Below are positions 1-7,402 of a DNA stretch of 64,000 nucleotides, piece after piece; position 1 is the stretch's first letter; each line of letters opens with the position of its first letter. The notes under the pieces are model-generated. The model worked only from the letters and a program-made list of their open reading frames with translations, was not told the origin of the DNA and searched no databases. A program made the translations under genes and the position numbers. This stretch comes from Agrobacterium salinitolerans (GTDB taxonomy: Bacteria; Pseudomonadota; Alphaproteobacteria; Rhizobiales; Rhizobiaceae): the NCBI RefSeq assembly GCF_002008225.1, contig NZ_MRDH01000006.1:310001-374000 (forward strand). Reading direction: 5' to 3'.

Positions 1-1
1 T

Positions 2-61
2 TCGTTGGAACAGAGCTCGGGCGGCTTCGATGTGATTTTCGTCACTACCCGGGCTTTATAA
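2..61 (+). CDS. possible 3' end of a gene cut by the left window edge
   Basis: A frame open from the window edge ends at a TAA at 59-61 and encodes 19 residues ending in FDVIFVTTRAL. The tail looks protein-like, but it is too short to assign to a family. A second frame is also open from the edge to about 114. This is a guess that a gene runs in from the left; no function can be given. Confidence 0.25.
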   Translation, partial: SLEQSSGGFDVIFVTTRAL

Positions 62-113
62 TTTGGTTCGGAGAACTCTCGACCTGCCGCTACTTCAGCA
101 TGCTCGTCGCGAC

Positions 114-302
114 CTAGCGTCGAATGATATTTGAGGCGGTACCATTTCCCTGATGGTTGCCATCTCCGACGCGATACGGGTCACCGTCCATCACTTGGTC
201 CATGCGCCATTGAGACCCTCGATATGGGCTTTCCCACGTCTGGCACCCGGCAAGAGCGGCAGTTGCCGTCAGCACTCCGAAAGTGAGAGCGGTTCGCAGC
301 AT
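114..302 (-). CDS. small predicted lipoprotein (62 aa)
   Basis: This encodes 62 residues with an N-terminal hydrophobic segment followed by a lipobox, LAGC, with the Cys near residue 20. The product is therefore probably exported, lipidated and membrane-anchored. The rest is hydrophilic and rich in Asp, Gly and Arg with no recognised domain. An AGGAGG ribosome-binding site lies five bases before the ATG, which strongly supports a real gene and this start. Small lipoproteins of this kind are common in Rhizobiaceae. Function unknown. Confidence 0.7.
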   Translation of the reverse strand: MLRTALTFGVLTATAALAGCQTWESPYRGSQWRMDQVMDGDPYRVGDGNHQGNGTASNIIRR

Positions 303-535
303 ATTAGCCTCCTATGAAATTTCGTCGCACAGTTATGTAGGACGAGGTTGGCGGCTTTGCGATGTCCCCCAGGAATTTATCGCTCCTTTGAGACCGTACT
401 CGATCTGACCGGCGTGAAATTTCGGTGGATATCAATGCACGCTCCGGTGGACATCGGCCTCACCCTAAAAAACGAGGGGTGGAATATCAGAGGTCTGATG
501 TTAGCTTTCGTCAGGAAAAATGTCCGGGGGGTTTC

Positions 536-922
536 GTGCTGGGGGACAAAACGGATTCAGACAATGCGCTTGGCTATTACATGTGGAGTATTTCCGACAA
601 CAGGCTGATCATGGATGCCGTCACCGCGGAGTGTCATGGTTTTTCGGAACCGGTTGCGTCACGCGGGGTGACGATCGAGGCTATACTCGAAAGAATAGAT
701 GTCGAAATGCGCGATCAGGTGGCGCAGGCCATTTTTGAGAGCATTACGACAGGTGTTTTTTTTGACCAGCGTTATAAGGTCAATCTGCCGGACGGATCGA
801 AACGATGGATCGTGGCGAAGGGCAGGGCGATTTTTGATGCCGACAATACGCCGTTTCTGGGCATTGGCAGCGTTCGGGATATTACCCTGAAAAAAACCTA
901 TCAGTTCGAGCCTCGGCAATAG
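536..922 (+). CDS. PAS-domain protein (about 128 aa)
   Basis: The C-terminal half carries a PAS/PAC signature: an RYKVNLPDGSKRWI strand pair followed by GIGSVRDITLKK, the usual end of a PAS_3 fold. PAS domains bind small ligands or mediate protein contacts in signalling. No kinase, GGDEF or other output domain follows, so this is a stand-alone sensor module. The start is uncertain. I prefer GTG 536, which follows a G-rich stretch and gives a protein beginning just before the fold; a GTG at 425 would add 37 residues of unconvincing sequence with no ribosome-binding site. A strong terminator follows the stop. Confidence 0.6.
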   Translation: MLGDKTDSDNALGYYMWSISDNRLIMDAVTAECHGFSEPVASRGVTIEAILERIDVEMRDQVAQAIFESITTGVFFDQRYKVNLPDGSKRWIVAKGRAIFDADNTPFLGIGSVRDITLKKTYQFEPRQ

Positions 923-954
923 CAATCCGGGCTTTTGAAACCGCGCATAAAAAG

Positions 955-977
955 AGGCGGCCTTCGCCGCCTTTTTT
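955..977. terminator. bidirectional intrinsic terminator
   Basis: A 7-bp perfect stem (AGGCGGC/GCCGCCT) with a 4-base loop is flanked by an A-run on the left and T6 on the right. It serves the PAS gene on the plus strand and the convergent small membrane protein gene on the minus strand. Confidence 0.85.
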
Positions 978-998
978 CATCTGCACCGTGCTTGGACA

Positions 999-1166
999 TC
1001 AGAAGACGGCAAGATATTTCAGCAGCGAAATAATGCCGATGATGATGACGATCACCTGCGCAATCTGTTTCGCACCGCCGCCGACCGGCAGGCGCGCGAT
1101 AAGCCACAAGACGAGCACAATCACCAGAAAGGTGATCAGAATGCTGACGAGCGTAGATGTAACCAT
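999..1166 (-). CDS. small membrane protein (55 aa)
   Basis: The 55-residue product has two hydrophobic segments, roughly residues 5-24 and 34-52, separated by a short RLPVGGGAKQ loop, so it is a small inner-membrane hairpin protein. The start is the ATG at 1166, preceded by GGGAG nine bases upstream; an upstream GTG would add 11 residues without a better site. It resembles the short two-helix membrane proteins (Thivi_2564-like) often found among stress genes of alphaproteobacteria. A GGAAC-N16-CTTT motif upstream (1225-1249, minus strand) suggests sigma-EcfG control. Molecular role unknown. Confidence 0.7.
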   Translation of the reverse strand: MVTSTLVSILITFLVIVLVLWLIARLPVGGGAKQIAQVIVIIIGIISLLKYLAVF

Positions 1167-1224
1167 ATGTCCCAGCTCCCTGTAAAATAAAGGCTTCAAC
1201 GGTCGTTCACCGTTGTGTGAGTAA

Positions 1225-1249
1225 AAAGCGCCAGATAGATTTTTGTTCC
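1225..1249 (-). promoter_or_regulatory. EcfG-like promoter motif before the 55-aa membrane protein
   Basis: On the minus strand GGAAC (1249-1245) is followed after 16 bases by CTTT (1228-1225), three of four matches to the EcfG -10 element CGTT. It lies about 60 bases before the start codon, a sensible promoter distance. This is a single motif match with one mismatch and could be chance. Confidence 0.35.
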
Positions 1250-1288
1250 ATGCAGTTGATTGCGCGCGATTAAATTAGGACTTGCTGA

Positions 1289-1717
1289 ATGGCAGATGGT
1301 GGGAAGGTGAAGTTGCGTCCCGTGGGGGCGAGGGCCGAGGTGGGGCGGCTCGGTCGCCCCGCCATTTCGACGGTGACAGGCGGTAAACTGGATCTCGTGA
1401 CCGGCGTTGCAGAGCCGGGATTCAACCCGATTGATCTACTGTATTCGTCACTCGCCGCCTGTCTTGCACTCAGCGCCCGGATCGCCGCCAGTCGGCTAGG
1501 TTTGCTGGAGCGCTTCAATGGTGTGGTTGTCGAGGTCACGGGCGAAAAATCCGCCGAGGAGCCGTACAGCATTGTCCGTTTCGACATTGGCATCGCGGTG
1601 AGCGGCGATTTCGATGAGAATAGCCGCAACGCCATTGCCCATCTTGCCGAGGATATATGCACTGTCAGCAACACGCTGAAGGGCGATGCGGAATTCGCGA
1701 TGTCTGTTACCGGCTGA
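1289..1717 (+). CDS. OsmC family protein (142 aa)
   Basis: OsmC/Ohr-fold proteins are small dimeric thiol peroxidases that reduce organic hydroperoxides in the cytoplasm. The family signature FNPIDLLYSSLAACL lies near residues 46-60 with one conserved Cys, and a second Cys lies in EDICTVSNTLK near residue 125. The two-cysteine spacing fits this family. The length of 142 residues is normal. AGGA lies eight bases before the ATG. Its exact subgroup (OsmC, Ohr or YhfA-like) cannot be fixed by eye; the FNPIDLL form is nearest to YhfA/OsmC-like proteins. It converges with the deformylase-like gene, with three bases between the two stops. Confidence 0.85.
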   Translation: MADGGKVKLRPVGARAEVGRLGRPAISTVTGGKLDLVTGVAEPGFNPIDLLYSSLAACLALSARIAASRLGLLERFNGVVVEVTGEKSAEEPYSIVRFDIGIAVSGDFDENSRNAIAHLAEDICTVSNTLKGDAEFAMSVTG

Positions 1718-1720
1718 CGA

Positions 1721-2236
1721 TCAAGGCTTCCGGGATTTCTCCCATTTTTTCACCAGCCGGTCGCGCTTGAGCTTCGAGAGGCGCTTCAGCCAGAAAATGC
1801 CATCCAGCTGGTCGATCTCGTGCTGGATGCAGACGGCGTGAAATCCCTCGGCGGTCTGCCGGTGTTCGCCGCCGGATATGTCCCGAAACCTCACCTCGAC
1901 ACTGCAAGGCCGCTCCACCTCGTCGGTAAAGCCCGGCATGGAGACGCTGCCCTCCATATGGCGCATGGTCTGCGTGGATTGGCTGATTATTTCGGGATTG
2001 ATGTAGGTCAGGACGGTTCCCGGTGTCAGTTCCAACACGAAAACCCGCTGTTTTATGCCGATGTGGGCGGCGGTGATGCCGACGCCGGGTGCAGCGCGCA
2101 TCGTGTCGATCAGGTCCGTTACCAGCTGTTGCAATTGCCCGTCGAAAGCCGTGACCGGCGCGCAGATTTCGGACAAACCGGGATGAGGGTAGGGCAGGAT
2201 CGGCCTGATTGCCAAGGAATGCTCCGTTCGTTTCAA
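1721..2236 (-). CDS. peptide deformylase-like protein with degraded active site (171 aa)
   Basis: The fold and length are those of peptide deformylase, the metalloenzyme that removes formyl groups from nascent proteins. The three motifs can be located but are altered. Motif 1 is GVGITAAHIG (51-60), with His where the catalytic Gln normally sits. Motif 2 is EGSVS (95-99), with Ser97 replacing the metal-ligand Cys. Motif 3 is HEIDQ (139-143), with Gln143 replacing the second metal-ligand His; His139 and Glu140 remain. Two of three metal ligands are gone, so normal deformylase activity is doubtful. Its ATG overlaps the stop of the upstream MarR-like gene (ATGA), so it is the last gene of an operon led by the FdhF/YdeP-type oxidoreductase. 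Confidence 0.85.
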   Translation of the reverse strand: MKRTEHSLAIRPILPYPHPGLSEICAPVTAFDGQLQQLVTDLIDTMRAAPGVGITAAHIGIKQRVFVLELTPGTVLTYINPEIISQSTQTMRHMEGSVSMPGFTDEVERPCSVEVRFRDISGGEHRQTAEGFHAVCIQHEIDQLDGIFWLKRLSKLKRDRLVKKWEKSRKP

Positions 2237-2535
2237 ATCCGCAGGGACGCCGCCGCGAGGGCCTGTCCTTCTTCGGTTGCCTCCAGAAAGCTGCGCTGGG
2301 TGCGGGCATCGCGTTGTGTCACCCGCACGAAACGTGGCGACAGGGCTGTGATTTCGCGCAGAATGAGGGCGTGCGCAAGCCCCAGCCGATTGGCGATGCT
2401 GCGGCTGTCAGCGGCGATGTTGAGACGAAGCGAAAGAAGGATCGCCGCGCCCGTGGCTGTCAGCGCCCGTGAGGAGCTTTCCTGAACCCGGTCCACCGCC
2501 GCCATGAACGCGGCGGCGGACTGCGCCTCGTCCAT
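2233..2535 (-). CDS. MarR-like winged-helix protein (100 aa)
   Basis: The 100-residue product has a helix-turn-helix-like segment (SRSIANRLGLAHALILREI, about residues 44-62) followed by a wing-like RVTQRDARTQRS turn and LEATEEGQAL, which matches the RDxRxxxxxLTxxG pattern of MarR regulators. It lacks the long dimerisation helices of full MarR proteins. The start codon shares one base with the stop of the oxidoreductase gene (TGATG), and its own stop overlaps the deformylase-like start, so all three are translationally coupled. The role is probably regulatory or accessory to the oxidoreductase; this is inferred from the fold and context only. Confidence 0.7.
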   Translation of the reverse strand: MDEAQSAAAFMAAVDRVQESSSRALTATGAAILLSLRLNIAADSRSIANRLGLAHALILREITALSPRFVRVTQRDARTQRSFLEATEEGQALAAASLRI

Positions 2536-4835
2536 CAGGAGGCGTCCGGGCGCAGGCGAACAGAGACGAGCACCGATTTCGATGTCGGCGTGAAACTGTC
2601 TTCGCCATAGCTCGATAGCGGCACCAGCACGTTCAGTTCCGGATAATAACCGCCGACGCTGCCCTGCGGGATATTATAGGGCACCAGCCGGAAATTCCGC
2701 GCAATGCGTTCCACGCCGTCGCCATATTCGCCGATGACATCGACACGCTGGCGGGAATGGGCGCCGAGCGTTTCCATGTCCTTCGGGTTCATGAAGATGA
2801 CGTGGCGCTCGCCATAGACGCCGCGATAACGGTCGTCCATGCCGTAGATCGTGGTGTTGTATTGATCGTGGCTGCGGAAGGTCTGCAAGACAAACAGGTC
2901 ATCGCGCGTGAGCGCCTGCTGGTGTTCGGTCTGTTCGGGTAGCGGACCGCTATAGAAGGTGGCCTTTTTCGCCGGCGTGTTCCATTCCCGTTCGGCTGCT
3001 GCGTTGCGCAGATGAAAACCGCGCGGCACGCGTACGCGCTCGTTGAAATTATCGAAACCGGGAATGACCCGCTCGATCATGTCGCGGATGAGGTCGTAAT
3101 CATCGGCAAGCGCCTTCCAGTCGACATGGGCATTGCCAAGCGTCGCCTCGGCGATGCCAGCGACGATGGCCACTTCCGAACGCAGCTCATCCGAGGCCGG
3201 TGGATTGATGCCGCCGGAACCGTGCACCATGCTCATGGAATCCTCCACCGTGACGATCTGCGAGCGCCCGGCCGAATTGCGGTCGATTTCCGTTCGGCCG
3301 AGGCAGGGCAGCACAAAGGAGGTTTCGCCCGGCACCAAGTGCGAATGGTTGAGCTTGGTGGCGATGTTGACGGTCAGCTTCTGCTTTTCGAAAGCCTTGA
3401 CGATCAGCGGGCTGTCGGGCGTCGCCCGCATGAAATTGCCGCCGAGCGCGATGAAAGTCTGAGCCTTGCCGTCCAGCATCGCGGCGACGGCTTCGACGGT
3501 ATTGTGGCCGGGCTTGCGCGGCATGGGGACGCCAAGTTCCTTTTCCAGCGCATCGAGAAGCGCGGGCGGGGCTTTTTCATCGATGCCGACGGTGCGGTCG
3601 CCCTGCACGTTGGAATGGCCGCGCACGGGGCAAAGGCCGGCGCCCGGACGGCCGATATTGCCACGCAGCAGCATGAAATTGGTGATCTCGCGAACGATAA
3701 TGACCGAATGCCTGTGCTGCGTGACACCCATGGCCCAGGTGGCGATGACGGAACCGGCGTTCATGTAGATGCGGGCGGCTTCCTCGATCTCCGCGCGGGT
3801 GAGGCCGGACTGGTCGAGGATGCTCTCCCAGCTCGTCGCATCGACGGCGGCGCGATAGGCATCGAATTCGGCCGCATGTTCGGCGATGAAGTCGTAGTCG
3901 ATGATGGCGGGCTCGCCCGCCGCCCTTGCTGCATCGTCGGCGGCGAAGACTGCCTTGCTCATGCCGCGCACTGCCGCCATATCGCCACCCTGACGCGGCT
4001 GGTAATAGTTGGTGGCGATTTTCGTGCTGCTGCCGGTGATCATTTCGATCTTGTCCTGGGGGTCGGCGAAACGCTCGAGACCCTTTTCCCGGATGGGATT
4101 AAAGACAGCGATGCGGGCGCCGCGAAGGGCGGCGCGGCGCAAGTCGCCAAGCATGCGTGGATGGTTGGTACCGGGATTTTGCCCGATGACGAAAATGGCG
4201 TCCGTCTGCTCGAAATCCTCCAGCAGCACCGTGCCCTTGCCGACGCCGATCGATTCTTTCAGGCCGACGCCGCTCGCCTCGTGACACATGTTGGAGCAGT
4301 CGGGGAAATTATTGGTACCGTAAAGCCTGACCATCAACTGATAGAGGAAGGCCGCCTCGTTGGAGGCGCGGCCGGAGGTATAGAACTCAGCCCGGTCGGG
4401 ACTGTCGAGGCTGTTGAGGATACGGCCGATTTCGGCGAAGGCATCGTCCCAGGAGACAGGCAGATATCTGTCGCTCGCCCGGTCATAACGCATGGGATGG
4501 GTGAGGCGGCCCTGTTTTTCCAGTTCGTAATCAGACCAGCTGCGCAGTTCGGATACGGTGCGGCTGGCGAAGAAATCCGGCGGCACCCGGGCTTCCGTTG
4601 CTTCCCATGACACCGCCTTGACGCCGTTTTCGCAGAACTCGAAAGAGGAGCCATGTTCCGGGTCTCCCCAGGCGCAGCCCGGGCAGTCGAATCCATCCGG
4701 CTGGTTGGTCTTCAAAAGCGTGCGGGCGCCGGAAATCGGGGCGCCGGATTCCAGGAGGCGTTTGCCGACGCTTTTGAGTGCGCCCCAGCCACCTGCGGCG
4801 GAGGATGCCTTGCCTATGAAATCCGTCTTGCTCAT
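2535..4835 (-). CDS. FdhF/YdeP family molybdopterin oxidoreductase (766 aa)
   Basis: This is a large molybdopterin-dependent oxidoreductase of the formate-dehydrogenase-alpha-like (YdeP) family. The N-terminus carries the family signature FDCPGCAWGDP (near residues 49-59), followed by a molybdopterin oxidoreductase core with FVIGQNPGTNHPRM and GHSNVQGDRT, and a C-terminal molydopterin-dinucleotide-binding domain (residues about 640-760). Length is typical of YdeP. The start is the ATG at 4835 (MSKTDF), with GGGA upstream; an open extension of 24 basic residues was not used. The physiological substrate of YdeP-type enzymes is not firmly known, and formate activity should not be assumed. It is the first gene of a three-gene operon with a MarR-like protein and a deformylase-like protein. 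Confidence 0.9.
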   Translation of the reverse strand: MSKTDFIGKASSAAGGWGALKSVGKRLLESGAPISGARTLLKTNQPDGFDCPGCAWGDPEHGSSFEFCENGVKAVSWEATEARVPPDFFASRTVSELRSWSDYELEKQGRLTHPMRYDRASDRYLPVSWDDAFAEIGRILNSLDSPDRAEFYTSGRASNEAAFLYQLMVRLYGTNNFPDCSNMCHEASGVGLKESIGVGKGTVLLEDFEQTDAIFVIGQNPGTNHPRMLGDLRRAALRGARIAVFNPIREKGLERFADPQDKIEMITGSSTKIATNYYQPRQGGDMAAVRGMSKAVFAADDAARAAGEPAIIDYDFIAEHAAEFDAYRAAVDATSWESILDQSGLTRAEIEEAARIYMNAGSVIATWAMGVTQHRHSVIIVREITNFMLLRGNIGRPGAGLCPVRGHSNVQGDRTVGIDEKAPPALLDALEKELGVPMPRKPGHNTVEAVAAMLDGKAQTFIALGGNFMRATPDSPLIVKAFEKQKLTVNIATKLNHSHLVPGETSFVLPCLGRTEIDRNSAGRSQIVTVEDSMSMVHGSGGINPPASDELRSEVAIVAGIAEATLGNAHVDWKALADDYDLIRDMIERVIPGFDNFNERVRVPRGFHLRNAAAEREWNTPAKKATFYSGPLPEQTEHQQALTRDDLFVLQTFRSHDQYNTTIYGMDDRYRGVYGERHVIFMNPKDMETLGAHSRQRVDVIGEYGDGVERIARNFRLVPYNIPQGSVGGYYPELNVLVPLSSYGEDSFTPTSKSVLVSVRLRPDAS

Positions 4836-5228
4836 GATTGTGATTCCCGGGATGTGTCTTCTTGTGCGCGCCCGACGGCGCTTGCCGTTTGTCAAAAGCA
4901 TCTTCAAAAGCGCTGATCCGCACCGCCTGTCAATGTCTTAATTGTGCATTGCGGCAAAACCTTTGTTCGCCCATTCGACATTTAAAACGGGAACGGCGTA
5001 AAGGGGGTGGACGTTGTCGTAAAACAAGCCGCGCAGATTGGCTAAACATGCTTATGGCCGCTGGCTGAGACCCTGCCGGCCAATAGGAAGAGGAATGTCG
5101 AATGGATTTTTTGCCGCGGCCGGAGAGCTTGCGTATTTGCTGCTACCCGGTTGTTGACAATATACCTTTTAACGCCATTCTGCCTGCGCATCCGTGCACT
5201 GCCATATTTGAATACAAGGGGACGCCAG
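4836..5228. other. intergenic region between the divergent YdeP-type and mgtE genes
   Basis: This stretch of 393 bases between divergent genes has no convincing reading frame. It holds an EcfG-like motif at 4990-5015 and a good -35 hexamer TTGACA at 5154-5159, though no clear -10 follows the latter. A CTGAGACCCTGCCGG segment near 5066-5080 recalls a thiamine riboswitch core but the rest of that structure is absent. No Mg2+ riboswitch could be recognised. Confidence 0.5.
4990..5015 (+). promoter_or_regulatory. EcfG-like promoter motif upstream of mgtE
   Basis: GGAAC at 4990-4994 is followed after 17 bases by CGTT at 5012-5015, an exact match to the rhizobial sigma-EcfG consensus. The predicted transcript start would leave a leader of about 205 bases before mgtE. 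About one such exact match is expected by chance in a window of this size on both strands, so the call is tentative. Confidence 0.35.
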
Positions 5229-6656
5229 ATGACAGACCGTGACGACGATCCTGTCGCGCCCGAGGACATGAAGCCGACGGAAGCGCCCTCCGATATCTAC
5301 GCCGAAGACGGTTCGGTACGCTCCGATTTTCTGACGATGGTGGGTGCGGCGATCGCTGACCGCGATCTGCTTTTCCTGCGCAAGAATGTGGCGCGGCTGC
5401 ACGAATCGGAACTCGGTGACCTGCTGGAATCCATCCTGCCGGAACAGCGCCATGCGCTGGTGCGGCTTCTCGGTTCCGATTTCGACATGACGGCGCTGAC
5501 CGAGGTGGATGAGGGCATCCGTCTCGATATCGTTGACCAGATGTCGAATGAACAGATTGCCGCCGGCATTGGCGAGCTGGATTCGGACGACGCCGTCTAT
5601 ATTCTCGAGGACCTCGACGACGAAGACCGCGAGGATATTCTCTCGCAACTGCCGTTCACCGAACGCGTGCGGCTGATGCGGGCGCTGGATTATCCAGAAA
5701 GTTCGGCCGGTCGCCGCATGCAGACGGAATTCGTCGCCGTGCCGCCGTTCTGGACCGTGGGGCAGACCATCGACTACCTGCGCGAGGAGGAGGAGCTGCC
5801 GGAATCCTTTTCGCAGATTTTTGTCATCGATCCCACCTTCAAGCTGGTCGGCGCGCTCGATCTCGACAGGGTTCTGCGCGCCAAACGTCAGGTGAAGATC
5901 GAAACGATCATGCACGAGACCAACCACTCCATTCCGGCGGAGATGGACCAGGAAGAGGCCGCGCAGCTTTTCGAGCAATATGACCTTCTCTCCGCCGCCG
6001 TGGTCGATGATAACGGCCGACTGGTGGGCGTGCTGACCATCGATGACGTGGTGGACGTCATTCAGGAAGAGGCCGAGGAGGATTTGCTGCGCCTTGGCGG
6101 TGTCGGTGACGAAGAGCTGTCGGACTCGATTGCCAGCACGTCCCGTTCGCGCGTGCCCTGGCTTGCGGTTAACCTTATCACCGCCTTTCTCTCCGCCTCT
6201 GTCATCAGCCTGTTCGATGCAACGATCCAGCAGATCGTCGCGCTGGCGATCCTGATGCCGGCGGTGGCCGGTATGGGCGGTAATGCCGGATCGCAGACCA
6301 TGACGGTGTCGGTGCGGGCGCTCGCCACCAAAAGCCTCGATATTCACAACGCTGCGCGCATCATCCGGCGCGAGGCGGGCGTGGGTATTCTGAATGGCAT
6401 GCTGTTCGGCTGCGCCATCGGCATCGTTGCCGGTATCTGGTTTCAGGATATCCATATCGGCGGCATCATCGCCACGGCCATGTGCCTCAACATGCTGGCG
6501 GCGGCGCTGGCGGGCATTCTCATTCCGCTGGTGCTCGACAAGTTTGGCGCGGACCCGGCGGTCTCGTCGGCAGTTTTCGTGACGGCGGTCACCGATATTG
6601 TCGGCTTCTTCGCCTTTCTGGGGATCGCGACCTGGTGGTACGGTATTTCCGGATAG
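5229..6656 (+). CDS. mgtE: magnesium transporter MgtE
   Basis: MgtE is a homodimeric inner-membrane Mg2+ channel gated by cytosolic Mg2+. The 475-residue product has the family order: an acidic N-domain rich in Asp/Glu (residues about 20-140, including DLDDEDREDILSQLP), a CBS pair (about 140-270, ending GVLTIDDVVDVIQEE), a plug helix, and five membrane segments (about 300-475) with the signature PAVAGMGGNAGSQT. Start at ATG 5229 (MTDRDDD), after AAGGGGA; the frame is open from 5151 but that upstream part has no ribosome-binding site. The MerR regulator gene follows 72 bases downstream. Confidence 0.95.
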   Translation: MTDRDDDPVAPEDMKPTEAPSDIYAEDGSVRSDFLTMVGAAIADRDLLFLRKNVARLHESELGDLLESILPEQRHALVRLLGSDFDMTALTEVDEGIRLDIVDQMSNEQIAAGIGELDSDDAVYILEDLDDEDREDILSQLPFTERVRLMRALDYPESSAGRRMQTEFVAVPPFWTVGQTIDYLREEEELPESFSQIFVIDPTFKLVGALDLDRVLRAKRQVKIETIMHETNHSIPAEMDQEEAAQLFEQYDLLSAAVVDDNGRLVGVLTIDDVVDVIQEEAEEDLLRLGGVGDEELSDSIASTSRSRVPWLAVNLITAFLSASVISLFDATIQQIVALAILMPAVAGMGGNAGSQTMTVSVRALATKSLDIHNAARIIRREAGVGILNGMLFGCAIGIVAGIWFQDIHIGGIIATAMCLNMLAAALAGILIPLVLDKFGADPAVSSAVFVTAVTDIVGFFAFLGIATWWYGISG

Positions 6657-6673
6657 GGCCAGACGGGCGAAAA

Positions 6674-6702
6674 TTGACTTTTACGTGAAGGTCAAATAAT
6701 AT
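6674..6702 (+). promoter_or_regulatory. MerR-type promoter with palindromic operator in the spacer
   Basis: A -35 element TTGACT (6674-6679) and a -10 TAATAT (6697-6702) are 17 bases apart. A 20-bp dyad, TGACTTTTACGTGAAGGTCA (6675-6694), overlaps the -35 and fills the spacer; 16 of its 20 positions are symmetric about a central ACGT. Operators between -35 and -10 are typical of MerR-family regulators, and the gene downstream encodes one, so autoregulation is likely. Confidence 0.65.
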
Positions 6703-6728
6703 CTTCCGGTGATGAATCGGATAGGCCC

Positions 6729-7115
6729 TTGGACAAGTATTATAGCATAACCGAACTGACACGCGAATTCGGTGTTTCCACCCGCACCTTGAGGTTTTAC
6801 GAGGACGAGGGACTGATTCACCCTGAACGTCGCGGGCGCACACGGCTTTTCAGGGCTGCAGACCGCCGCCTCATTCAGGAAATCCTGCGCGGCCGCCGTA
6901 TCGGTTTCACGATCTCCGAAATTCGCGAGATCATTCACGTCTACAAGGAACCGCCGGGCGAATCGGGCCAATTGGTGCTTCTGATGAAGAAGGTCGATGA
7001 AAAGCGTGCCGAGCTTCGGCAAAAACGCAAGGACATCGAAGAGACGCTGGCGGAACTCGACAATGTCGAAGAAGCCTGTCTGACGCGGCTTGCCGAAATC
7101 GGCGTTGGGACATGA
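6729..7115 (+). CDS. MerR family transcriptional regulator (128 aa)
   Basis: The N-terminus is a MerR winged helix: YSITELTREFGVSTRTLRFY then EDEGLIHPERRGRTRLF (residues 5-41). A dimerisation coiled coil follows (about 80-120). No metal-binding Cys pair is present near the end of the helix; the single Cys is at about 117. It therefore resembles the short non-metal MerR proteins (such as LiuR-like regulators of branched-chain acyl-CoA use) more than CueR or ZntR. The start is a TTG at 6729. Its promoter carries a spacer palindrome, see 6674-6702. No obvious target operon lies next to it, so targets are probably elsewhere. Confidence 0.85.
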   Translation: MDKYYSITELTREFGVSTRTLRFYEDEGLIHPERRGRTRLFRAADRRLIQEILRGRRIGFTISEIREIIHVYKEPPGESGQLVLLMKKVDEKRAELRQKRKDIEETLAELDNVEEACLTRLAEIGVGT

Positions 7116-7255
7116 AAGCAGCTCGTGCTGCTTGATTCGTCAGTGATTTTATGCCGAAAACAGGCCTTAAGCCTTCTATCTTTACCGCATTCCTTTGGGG
7201 GACGATCGCCAGAGTGGTGATGGGCCGCGTTGGAGCGAGTATGTGCCGCTTGTCG

Positions 7256-7375
7256 CCTTCTCCCCGCCGGGGAGAAGGTCGCGGCAGCGGGATGAGGGGG
7301 CTAGGGTAGAGATATTCGGCAACGTTGCCCCCTCATCCGACCCTTCGGGCCACCTTCTCCCTCCTCGGGGAGAAG
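7256..7375. repeat. RIME-like intergenic palindromic repeat
   Basis: Two copies of a CCTTCTCCCC...GGGGAGAAGG palindrome (7256-7278 and 7353-7375) flank an inverted pair GATGAGGGGGC (7291-7301) / GCCCCCTCATC (7327-7337), so the element folds both as two separate hairpins and as one long imperfect palindrome. This layout and sequence are those of the Rhizobium-specific intergenic mosaic elements that occur in many copies in Rhizobiaceae chromosomes. It lies between convergent genes and might also act as a transcription block. Confidence 0.75.
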
Positions 7376-7402
7376 AAACAAGCGGCAAGCCCTGACGTCT
7401 CC

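Noticed and set aside
425-535. Longer N-terminus for the PAS protein from GTG 425
   Set aside because: The added 37 residues are Arg/Gly/Pro-rich and unlike a protein domain, and there is no ribosome-binding site.
3012-4610. Long plus-strand open frame (532 codons) opposite the YdeP-type gene
   Set aside because: It is the antisense of a well-conserved oxidoreductase; high GC at third positions opens such frames. Its protein shows no domain.
5061-5080. GGCTGAGACCCTGCCGG, resembling the core of a thiamine pyrophosphate riboswitch
   Set aside because: The rest of the TPP aptamer (the ACCTGATC...GG core and closing stem) is absent and the downstream gene is a Mg2+ transporter.
7116-7133. AAGCAGC-tcgt-GCTGCTT hairpin after the MerR gene as a terminator
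   Set aside because: The 7-bp stem is real but no T-run follows, so termination is not supported.
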